Below are positions 1 through 5,471 of a stretch of 5,895 nucleotides of DNA, piece by piece. The notes below the pieces were generated by a model. The model had not been told where the DNA came from. It saw nothing but the letters and a program-made list of their open reading frames with translations, and ran no database searches. Source of the stretch: Flavobacteriales bacterium CG_4_9_14_3_um_filter_32_8. Lineage in GTDB: Bacteria > Bacteroidota > Bacteroidia > Flavobacteriales_E > Vicingaceae. The stretch's first letter is position 1. The number at the start of each line of letters is the position of its first letter. The position numbers and the translations under genes were made by a program. The stretch spans positions 1-5,895 of the forward strand of contig PFUQ01000176.1 in the NCBI GenBank assembly GCA_002790175.1. Direction: 5' to 3'.

Positions 1-143
1 GTAAATTAATTTTGTTGCTAACAAAGAATTGTGAAAGGTTTCGAACACTTATGGGCTCTACCTTGTGGTTTGAATAAGCAATCATTAACTATATTTACAA
101 CCTGAGAGATGCTTGAGGGTAGCTTAGCAGATTAAGTTGAAAA
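1..143. other. Non-coding stretch downstream of pheS, no gene supported
   Basis: This stretch follows the pheS stop codon and runs to the window edge. A plus-strand frame is open from the edge to a TAA at 75-77 (about 24 codons, ending TLWFE), and a minus-strand frame is open for about 37 codons without an ATG. Neither is long enough or recognisable enough to call. A short A/T-rich inverted repeat (TTTGTT, loop GCT, AACAAA) lies at 11-25. Read on the minus strand it is followed by ATTAATTT, so it could be a weak terminator, but it is about 120 bases past pheS and has only one G-C pair. An imperfect six-pair repeat at 121-138 is also weak. I see no tRNA. Confidence 0.4.
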
Positions 144-1169
144 TTAAAAAGCAGCTTTAAATTGGTCTAAAAACCGTACATCGCCTTCGGAATAAAGTCG
201 TAAATCGTTTACCTTAAATTTTAACATGGCTATTCTTTCAACTCCCATTCCAAAAGCAAAACCACTATATTTTTTAGGATCTATTCCACAGTTTCCCAAC
301 ACATTTGGATCGACCATTCCACAGCCTAAAATTTCTAAAAATCCTGTGTATTTACAAATAGTACATCCTTTACTGTTACAAACAGAACAAGAAACATCCA
401 TTTCCGCACTTGGTTCGGTAAAAGGGAAATACGATGGTCGTAATCTAATTTTAGTTTCTTCGCCAAACATTTCTTTGGCAAAATATAGGAGTGTCTGTTT
501 TAAGTCTGCAAACGAAACATTCTCGGCAATATACAAACCTTCTACTTGATGGAAAAAGCAATGTGCACGAGCAGAAATTGCCTCATTACGATATACTCTT
601 CCTGGAGAAATTGTCCGGATTGGAGGTTTGTTGTTTTCCATCATACGAACCTGTACGGAAGATGTATGCGTTCTCAAAGCCATTTCTCCTGCCTCACTTT
701 CAACAAAAAAAGTATCTTGCATATCTCTCGCAGGATGTTCTGGCGGAAAATTTAAAGCAGAGAAATTATGCCAATCATCTTCCACCTCAGGTCCTTCAGA
801 AACGGTGAATCCTATTCTCGAAAAAATTTCTGTAATTTCATTTCGTACAATAGTTATTGGATGTCTGCTTCCTAACTTTATTGGAGTGGCAGTTCTGCTT
901 AAATCTAAATAATCAGTTGTTGAGGTTTCATTATTTGAAAATTTTATAGTAAGCTCATCTATTTTATGTTGAGCTTTCTCTTTTAAGGTATTCATCAATT
1001 GACCAACTTCTTTTTTTTGGTCATTGGGAACATTTTTAAAATCAGCAAATAAACTTTTTAGTTTGCCTTTACTACCCAATAAGTTAATTCTAAATTCTTC
1101 GATTTGCTCCTTTGTTTCAGCAGAAAAATCATCAACTTCATTTAATAATGCTTTTATCTTATTTTTCAT
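144..1169 (-). CDS. pheS: Phenylalanine--tRNA ligase alpha subunit (PheS)
   Basis: This is the catalytic alpha subunit of phenylalanyl-tRNA synthetase, a cytoplasmic alpha2-beta2 class II enzyme that charges tRNA(Phe) using ATP. Its 341 residues match the usual bacterial length, so it looks complete. Residues 1-85 are a charged helical N-terminal arm. The catalytic domain starts at HPITIVRNE (93-101). Class II motif 2 is seen as RVYRNEAISARAHCFFHQ (181-198) followed by VEG, and motif 3 as FAFGMGVER (294-302). Ala295 matches the phenylalanine-pocket alanine (Ala294 in E. coli). Cysteines 251, 254, 259 and 262 form a CxxC-x4-CxxC insert that could bind metal and that I recall from Bacteroidota PheS. 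The ATG lies 3 bases after the stop of the isomerase gene, so it is probably co-transcribed with it. The partner pheT is not in this window. Confidence 0.98.
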   Translation of the reverse strand: MKNKIKALLNEVDDFSAETKEQIEEFRINLLGSKGKLKSLFADFKNVPNDQKKEVGQLMNTLKEKAQHKIDELTIKFSNNETSTTDYLDLSRTATPIKLGSRHPITIVRNEITEIFSRIGFTVSEGPEVEDDWHNFSALNFPPEHPARDMQDTFFVESEAGEMALRTHTSSVQVRMMENNKPPIRTISPGRVYRNEAISARAHCFFHQVEGLYIAENVSFADLKQTLLYFAKEMFGEETKIRLRPSYFPFTEPSAEMDVSCSVCNSKGCTICKYTGFLEILGCGMVDPNVLGNCGIDPKKYSGFAFGMGVERIAMLKFKVNDLRLYSEGDVRFLDQFKAAF

Positions 1170-1172
1170 TTG

Positions 1173-1862
1173 CTACTTTTTAACAATCTTAATGGTCATT
1201 TTAATGTCTTCTTTTGGTCGATCGTTTCTGTCTTTTTCTGCTGCTGCAATTTTATCTATTACTTCCAACCCTTCTAAAACTTCACCAAAAATAGTATAAT
1301 CCATGTCTAAATGTGGAGTTCCACCGATAGTTTCATAAATTTTATACTGTTCTTCTGAGTAAGAAATAATAATTTCTCTTCCTGCGTTTTTTCTTTTAAT
1401 GATTTTGTCAACTTCTGCTCTGCTAAAAGGCTTTCCTTGAACAATATAAAACTGACAACCGGATGATTCTTTATTGGGATTCACATTATCTGCTTGTCGT
1501 GCAGCAGCTAATACACCTTTTTTATGAATAAGTGATGCATTAAATTCTGCAGGAATAGTATATCCTATTTCTCCTTCGCCAAGCATTGTTCCTGCTGCAG
1601 CATTTTTGGAATCAGGATCGCCACCTTGTATCATAAAATCTTTAATTATTCGATGAAATAAGGTGTTATCGTAAAATCCTTCTTTTACTAATTTAATAAA
1701 ATTATCACGATGTTTTGGTGTTTCATTGTATAACAATAATTTAATATCTCCGTATGAGGTAGAAATGATAATTTTAGTTTGTTTTTCGCTTTTTTGTGCT
1801 AAACAATTGCTATTAAAGACTGTTATTAATGTGAAGAAGATTAAAAATAGTTTTTTTGTCAT
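1173..1862 (-). CDS. Exported cyclophilin-type peptidyl-prolyl cis-trans isomerase
   Basis: This enzyme catalyses cis-trans isomerisation of X-proline bonds, probably helping proteins fold outside the cytoplasm. Residues 1-22 form a signal peptide. CLA followed by Q23 fits signal peptidase I cleavage, while the NSNC before it is a poor lipobox, so a periplasmic soluble form is favoured over a lipoprotein. The cyclophilin core is clear: FHRIIKDFMIQGGDP (59-73) holds the catalytic Arg61 with Phe66, Met67 and Gln69, and SSGCQFYI (123-130) supplies Gln127 and Phe128. TPHLDMDYTIFGEV (172-185) has His174 where human CypA has Trp121. About 35 residues (138-171) sit between the last two motifs, a feature I recall from Bacteroidota cyclophilins. 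At 229 residues it is complete. It is the first gene of an apparent operon with pheS, 3 bases downstream. Its 5' region is shared with the divergent lipoprotein gene. Confidence 0.95.
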   Translation of the reverse strand: MTKKLFLIFFTLITVFNSNCLAQKSEKQTKIIISTSYGDIKLLLYNETPKHRDNFIKLVKEGFYDNTLFHRIIKDFMIQGGDPDSKNAAAGTMLGEGEIGYTIPAEFNASLIHKKGVLAAARQADNVNPNKESSGCQFYIVQGKPFSRAEVDKIIKRKNAGREIIISYSEEQYKIYETIGGTPHLDMDYTIFGEVLEGLEVIDKIAAAEKDRNDRPKEDIKMTIKIVKK

Positions 1863-1872
1863 GATTATTTAT

Positions 1873-1880
1873 TATATTTG
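1873..1880 (+). promoter_or_regulatory. Putative -7 promoter element for the lipoprotein gene
   Basis: TATATTTG matches the Bacteroidota sigma factor -7 consensus TAnnTTTG exactly. It lies 23 bases before the ATG at 1904, which would give a leader of roughly 20 bases. The nearest upstream TTTG (1855-1858) leaves a spacer of only 14 bases, shorter than the usual 17-23, so the -33 half is not convincing. In such AT-rich DNA this motif arises often by chance. Confidence 0.35.
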
Positions 1881-1903
1881 TTGATTACAATATTAAGAAA
1901 GAT

Positions 1904-2323
1904 ATGAAACATAAACATTTATTTTCTTTTGGAGTTTTAGTAATTTCTATGCTGCTTCTTGTTGCTTGCAGTAAAAAAGAAAGAGGTCCTCGTTTAATCG
2001 TACATGTGCAAGAAGAAGATGGAACTCCTGCTGCTGGGGCGAGTGTTCATGCTTGGTATGGACAGAATGCAGGCACACCTGGGCACACCCTCAATGAAAT
2101 TTTAATGGATCAAACTACTGCAACTGATGGTGCTGGTGATGCAATTTTTGATTTTAAATTTTCTGCTGTTTTGGATGTGGACGTGATTTATTATAAAAAT
2201 TATTTAGATACTTTGTTGAACCCAGTTACTGACACTTTAATTGGTCATCGAGTTGTTAAAATTGAAGAGGTTCGGCAAAAAAGTTCTGAAAATAATTACC
2301 GAGAAACGGTAGAGGTTAAATAA
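1904..2323 (+). CDS. Small lipoprotein with transthyretin/carboxypeptidase-regulatory-like domain
   Basis: This is a predicted membrane-anchored lipoprotein of unknown function. Residues 1-21 are a lipoprotein signal peptide with a good lipobox, LVAC, making Cys22 the acylated residue. Ser-Lys-Lys-Glu follows; whether it is carried to the cell surface cannot be decided from these residues. Residues 30-115 read as a small beta sandwich. LIVHVQEEDGTPAAGASVHAW (21-41) gives the strand, Gly-x-Pro turn, GAxV pattern of carboxypeptidase-regulatory/transthyretin-like domains, and TTATDGAGDAIFDF (61-74) gives the T-D-x-x-G-x-A-x-F pattern. The tail after 115 is polar and charged. No catalytic residues stand out, so a structural or binding role is inferred. 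The gene stands alone on the plus strand, diverging from the isomerase gene. Its TAA at 2321-2323 abuts the stop of the convergent gene with no base between. Confidence 0.85.
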   Translation: MKHKHLFSFGVLVISMLLLVACSKKERGPRLIVHVQEEDGTPAAGASVHAWYGQNAGTPGHTLNEILMDQTTATDGAGDAIFDFKFSAVLDVDVIYYKNYLDTLLNPVTDTLIGHRVVKIEEVRQKSSENNYRETVEVK

Positions 2324-2656
2324 TTACAAATTAAAATAGTTAATAATCGCTTTTTTTAAGAAAATTTCTTGACTATTTCCTTGCAATTCAATAGGTAATT
2401 TTTTGATGTTTTTATAATGGGGCCAACCCTCATCATCTTTCCCTATCAATTGATAGTACCCTAATTTACCTAAAACAGTACAAATTCCAATATGAATAAT
2501 GTCGAGTTTTTCTTCTTTTTCATATTCCTTTTTCCCCTTTCCTAATTCTTGAAGCCCGATAATAAAAAGAATAGTTTGTTCATCCAACTTTTCACCAAAG
2601 CGTTGTAATACGATTTCCTCAACTGTTTCCCAGTTAGTGATAAATTCATTATTCAT
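2324..2656 (-). CDS. Conserved hypothetical protein, 110 residues
   Basis: I cannot assign a function. The protein is small, soluble and acidic to neutral, with no signal peptide or membrane segment, so it is likely cytoplasmic. It appears mostly helical. Its most distinctive parts are IIGLQELGKGKKEYEKEEK (22-40), LDIIHIGICTVLGKLGYY (41-58) and DDEGWPHY (64-71). They resemble a conserved uncharacterised family I recall from Bacteroidota, but I cannot name a domain. I chose the ATG at 2654-2656. A TTG at 2693-2695 would add 13 residues (MLIQKRISTYFYQ), but that stretch covers the promoter-like sequence and looks non-coding. The gene diverges from the CvpA-family gene across about 100 bases, and its stop touches that of the convergent lipoprotein gene. 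Confidence 0.85.
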   Translation of the reverse strand: MNNEFITNWETVEEIVLQRFGEKLDEQTILFIIGLQELGKGKKEYEKEEKLDIIHIGICTVLGKLGYYQLIGKDDEGWPHYKNIKKLPIELQGNSQEIFLKKAIINYFNL

Positions 2657-2660
2657 CTGG

Positions 2661-2692
2661 TAAAAGTAAGTACTTATTCTCTTTTGTATCAA
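2661..2692 (-). promoter_or_regulatory. Putative promoter for the 110-residue protein, possibly leaderless
   Basis: On the minus strand TTG (2692-2690) is followed after 21 bases by TACTTTTA (2668-2661), one mismatch from the Bacteroidota -7 consensus TAnnTTTG, and then by only CCAG before the ATG at 2656. If real, transcription would begin at or next to the start codon. The match is imperfect and the region is AT-rich, so this is tentative. The support comes mainly from the identical spacing seen at the divergent gene. Confidence 0.33.
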
Positions 2693-2728
2693 CAATTTGA
2701 TTTTAATAAATTAATAAATGTCTAAGTA

Positions 2729-2755
2729 TTGTTCGTGTCTATTAAAGTAGTTTTG
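2729..2755 (+). promoter_or_regulatory. Putative promoter for the CvpA-family gene, possibly leaderless
   Basis: TAGTTTTG at 2748-2755 matches the Bacteroidota -7 consensus TAnnTTTG at every fixed position. A TTG at 2729-2731 could serve as the -33 element, with a spacer of 16 bases, slightly short of the usual range. Only TTAC separates the -7 box from the ATG at 2760, which predicts an mRNA with almost no leader. No Shine-Dalgarno sequence precedes the start. The in-frame codon at 2748-2750 is TAG, so no earlier start is possible. Confidence 0.42.
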
Positions 2756-2759
2756 TTAC

Positions 2760-3296
2760 ATGAATTATTTCGATATTATCATCATTATTCCTTTATTGTG
2801 GGGAGCTTTTAAAGGATTTAAAAAAGGATTGGTAATTGAGTTAGCTTCTATTATTGCCTTACTTTTAGGTGTTTGGGGAGGCATTAAATTTTCTTCTGTT
2901 TCTGCAAAATATTTGGGTGAAATGTTTGATATTTCAGTAAAAATTATGCCCTTAATTTCTTTTGCCGTTACATTTTTACTAATCGTTATTGCAGTTTTTG
3001 CATTAGCCAAACTACTCGAACGGTTTATAAAAATGACAGCTCTTGGTTTTGTAAACAAGTTGTTAGGAGCAACATTTGGAACATTAAAGTTTGGTTTAAT
3101 TATCAGTATTATTTTAAACCTAGTGAATAACATTAATGAAGAGATTACTGTTTTGGAACCAGAAATGAAAAACACATCGTTGTTATACCAACCCATCTGT
3201 AAAGTTGCGTTAATAGTTTTTCCTGGAATAAAAGAGATTAGTCTTACAGGAGTTGTGAAGAATTCGATGGTAGAAATAAGCAACCCTGAAAATTAA
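2760..3296 (+). CDS. CvpA family inner-membrane protein
   Basis: This is a multi-pass inner-membrane protein of the CvpA family. E. coli CvpA is named for colicin V production and has been linked to envelope stress and bile tolerance, but the molecular role is unsettled. The 178 residues fit the family length. The N-terminal signature is present: NYFDIIIIIPLLWGAFKGF, with Asn2, Asp5, Gly15 and Gly19, then KKG. The second conserved block, VNKLLGATFGTLKFG (88-102), is also clear. I see four hydrophobic segments, near 4-16, 22-38, 55-78 and 99-115, and a polar C-terminal tail. An antisense reading frame spans almost the whole gene, but its product lacks any family signature and it is a shadow of this one. 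The gene is transcribed alone and divergently from the 110-residue protein gene. It ends 39 bases before the convergent GH16 stop, with no clear terminator hairpin in the gap. Confidence 0.92.
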   Translation: MNYFDIIIIIPLLWGAFKGFKKGLVIELASIIALLLGVWGGIKFSSVSAKYLGEMFDISVKIMPLISFAVTFLLIVIAVFALAKLLERFIKMTALGFVNKLLGATFGTLKFGLIISIILNLVNNINEEITVLEPEMKNTSLLYQPICKVALIVFPGIKEISLTGVVKNSMVEISNPEN

Positions 3297-3335
3297 TACA
3301 ACTCCAATTACGCATTAGAAAATGTAGAAAAAAAA

Positions 3336-4901
3336 TTACTGGTAAACTATTTTTTGGGTTATTACCGTATTTCCATTAACCACTTTTAGCAGATACATTC
3401 CTTTTGGATATCCTAATAAATCAAAGGTGTAATTATTTGTAGTCATATTTTTTGTCATTATTACGTTACCCAACAAATCTGCCAATTCTAGTTTAACAGT
3501 TCCACTAATAGTATGGAACAGTACATTAAACTGTCCATTGTTGGGGTTAGGAAAAACTTGAATTGGAGTGTTATTATTTTCAATAATTAACTTTACTGCC
3601 TCTATTTCGTTATTACTTTGAATTAAATTCGTTTCTTTTTCTGCGATATTAAAACCAGTATTATTGCTATCAGCATTTTCACTAAGCCGAAGATTTTGGT
3701 TGCAAAGAAGTGGGTCTATCTTTAAATGTAAAAAGTTACCACTAGTAGGAGCTGCATAAAAATTAGGCAGAATATGTATTGAATTAGCAGCAGTTACCGT
3801 TGAACTTCCTAAAAGAAGAGCATTACCACTAAATATGACATTATCCACAGCATGTTGATTAGCTCCAGGAAAAGTTCCAGAAAATATGCCTGTTACATTT
3901 GCATCATAACCACATTGCACAGGAGTTGGTTGCGGGCCTTCCCAATACCGAACATAATCAATCTCAAATGCACTTGGAAAAACTGTGTTTTGATCAGGAG
4001 AATTATCTCTGTTAATTGCTAGACTAAGAATAATTTGCATATCATCAATTGGAAAAGCTTCTTCTCTTAAATATAGTTGTTCTCCACTACCACAAGATAT
4101 AGCATTGCCAGCAATATCAAATCTTCTATATTTGGTCATAATTGGATTACCATCAATATACCAAATAGCTTTATCAATCAAATATAGAAATGTAAATGTG
4201 TGCCATTGAGAAAAATCAGGTGGTGAATTTAGAAATCCCCATTTACTCCAACGACATTCCTCCCTATCTCCATCATTGTAGTAATCATAAAGAACACCAC
4301 CTGTATAATCATTATTTCCATATGTGTTATCAAAAATATCAAGTTCATTCCACCTTTCTCCTCCAGCAGTATTTCCATCACCTGAATAGGCCCAAAATGC
4401 TGGCCAAAATCCTTTCCCATTGGGCATTCTGCAACGAATTTCATATTTCCCCAAAGCTTTAAATTTAGTTTGTGTCCAAATATTAGAGCTTGTATAGTTG
4501 TATAATCTAAAATTAGGAAGTCCATCACACATTATATCATTAGCTGGTTTCCAAGATACAGCTTTACCCCATACTGGTTGATTATCAGCTATGATTTTTA
4601 AAGTGCCGTTAGAAACATCAATATTCTCCAACCTATTTAACTCTAGACCTTTGGATGATCCATCACAATCATTAGTCAATGAACCCTGCCGCCAAGTTAC
4701 TAATTCCCATTTAGTCGTAGTATCCAAAGAATTACCATTAAAATTATCTTCAAAAACTAAATTATAAGCTCCAGTTAGGCACGGAGATATCGGATGGGCT
4801 GAAGACAAAAGTGTTATAAAATTAGAGCATTGTCCTATAAGACTATTTGAAAAATTTATGCATATAATTAAGTAAATTATTTTATAAATTATTTTTTTCA
4901 T
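3336..4901 (-). CDS. Secreted GH16-family protein with T9SS sorting domain, acid/base residue changed
   Basis: This secreted protein resembles GH16 beta-glucanases such as laminarinases. A signal peptide spans about 1-23. The GH16 domain (about 45-322) shows LVFEDNFNGNSLD (48-60), MPNGKGFWPAFWAY (159-172), WNELDIFD (184-191), WHTFTFLYLIDKAIWYIDG (233-251), MQIILSLAIN (288-297) and FEIDYVRYWEG (312-322). In E-x-D-x-x-E, nucleophile Glu186 and Asp188 are kept, but the acid/base position is Asp191 (codon GAT, 4329-4331). A beta-rich module follows (about 330-397), resembling the repeat-like segment with a PGF-type motif often found before sorting domains. Residues 446-521, starting VFPNPNNGQFNV and ending with the YLLKV...ITQKIVYQ pattern, form a T9SS type A sorting domain, so the protein should cross the outer membrane and be released or surface-bound. 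Its ATG lies inside the upstream barrel gene (20-base overlap). GH16 activity on beta-glucans is the family expectation, not shown here. Confidence 0.93.
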   Translation of the reverse strand: MKKIIYKIIYLIICINFSNSLIGQCSNFITLLSSAHPISPCLTGAYNLVFEDNFNGNSLDTTTKWELVTWRQGSLTNDCDGSSKGLELNRLENIDVSNGTLKIIADNQPVWGKAVSWKPANDIMCDGLPNFRLYNYTSSNIWTQTKFKALGKYEIRCRMPNGKGFWPAFWAYSGDGNTAGGERWNELDIFDNTYGNNDYTGGVLYDYYNDGDREECRWSKWGFLNSPPDFSQWHTFTFLYLIDKAIWYIDGNPIMTKYRRFDIAGNAISCGSGEQLYLREEAFPIDDMQIILSLAINRDNSPDQNTVFPSAFEIDYVRYWEGPQPTPVQCGYDANVTGIFSGTFPGANQHAVDNVIFSGNALLLGSSTVTAANSIHILPNFYAAPTSGNFLHLKIDPLLCNQNLRLSENADSNNTGFNIAEKETNLIQSNNEIEAVKLIIENNNTPIQVFPNPNNGQFNVLFHTISGTVKLELADLLGNVIMTKNMTTNNYTFDLLGYPKGMYLLKVVNGNTVITQKIVYQ

Positions 4902-5469
4902 GGTTTGATTTTTTATTTCCTATTATATAACTAATTCCAATTTTAATTAGATTTTGTTGATCTCCGTATTTACGCTCACTACCACTTATAATTTGGACAT
5001 AAACAGGTGTAAATGAATAATGATATTCATACAACAACTCTGCAAAAAATTTTGAAGATATATAATACCCCATACCCAAATTAAATTTATTTCCAAACGA
5101 AAATCTTTTAAATTTCTCATCAAACCCTTTGCTATTTAAATACAATTTTATATTTAATCCAACTCCTATTATAAAATGTAATTTTTTACCGAATTCAAGG
5201 TTACCGCCAACACTTGTTTTTAAATGTTGGTAACTACTTTCATTATCATTTCCAGTCACTTGTTCAATGTCTTCTTCAATATAAGTACTCGATTTTAGCT
5301 CAGTATATTTATTTAAATATTTAACTCCAATAGTATTAAGATTTGAATAATTGGGGTCTCTGAGATGAACCTTTCCATTACCATATTCAATACCTATGCA
5401 ATGTTTTTGTGCAAAATCATTAGCACTTACAACTAACATTAATAATATAGTAAGCAAGGGTTTAACCAT
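4882..5469 (-). CDS. Predicted outer-membrane beta-barrel protein, 195 residues
   Basis: I recognise a fold type but not a specific family. Residues 1-20 form a signal peptide (SANDFA then Q21). The rest alternates in the way of amphipathic beta strands, for example CIGIEYGNGKVHL (24-36), SVGGNLEFGKKLHFIIGVGLNIKLYL (split at 76-86 and 87-101), LGMGYYISSKFFAELLYEYHYSF (121-143) and NLIKIGISYIIG (163-174). Length and pattern suit a small eight-strand-like barrel in the outer membrane. Unusually, an 11-residue polar tail (NKKSNHEKNNL) follows the last strand, whereas Bacteroidota barrels commonly end at an aromatic residue. The end of this tail is encoded where the gene overlaps the GH16 start by 20 bases in another frame. 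The upstream coding frame stops 2 bases before this ATG, so the gene is the middle member of an apparent operon. Transport or surface-anchoring roles are guesses. Confidence 0.8.
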   Translation of the reverse strand: MVKPLLTILLMLVVSANDFAQKHCIGIEYGNGKVHLRDPNYSNLNTIGVKYLNKYTELKSSTYIEEDIEQVTGNDNESSYQHLKTSVGGNLEFGKKLHFIIGVGLNIKLYLNSKGFDEKFKRFSFGNKFNLGMGYYISSKFFAELLYEYHYSFTPVYVQIISGSERKYGDQQNLIKIGISYIIGNKKSNHEKNNL

Positions 5470-5471
5470 TT

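Noticed and set aside
34..52. TTCGAA-containing stretch suggestive of a tRNA T-loop
   Set aside because: The flanking bases do not pair as a T-stem on either strand, and no acceptor or anticodon stem can be drawn.
101..130. CTGAGA followed by a G-rich segment, reminiscent of a TPP riboswitch
   Set aside because: The other conserved TPP parts (the GAACCTGAT block and the flanking stems) are missing, and no thiamine gene is adjacent.
226..912. Several overlapping plus-strand reading frames opposite pheS
   Set aside because: They lie entirely antisense to a well-supported pheS, and their products are low-quality, serine- and lysine-rich shadows.
2657..2695. TTG start giving a 13-residue extension of the 110-residue protein
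   Set aside because: The extension overlaps promoter-like sequence, and the ATG at 2654-2656 is a better start before an acidic, well-formed N-terminus.
2765..3283. 172-codon minus-strand reading frame antisense to the CvpA gene
   Set aside because: It mirrors the CvpA gene, which has clear family motifs and four membrane segments. The antisense product has no recognisable signature and no sensible neighbours.
3311..3335. CATT-AGAA-AATG mini-hairpin followed by an A run, as a possible terminator for the CvpA or GH16 gene
   Set aside because: The stem has only four pairs. On the plus strand it is followed by A rather than T, and on the minus strand the T run comes before the hairpin.
4229..4528. 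99-codon minus-strand frame inside the GH16 gene
   Set aside because: It is a shifted frame of the GH16 coding sequence. The GH16 motifs continue on both sides in the correct frame, so there is no frameshift to explain.
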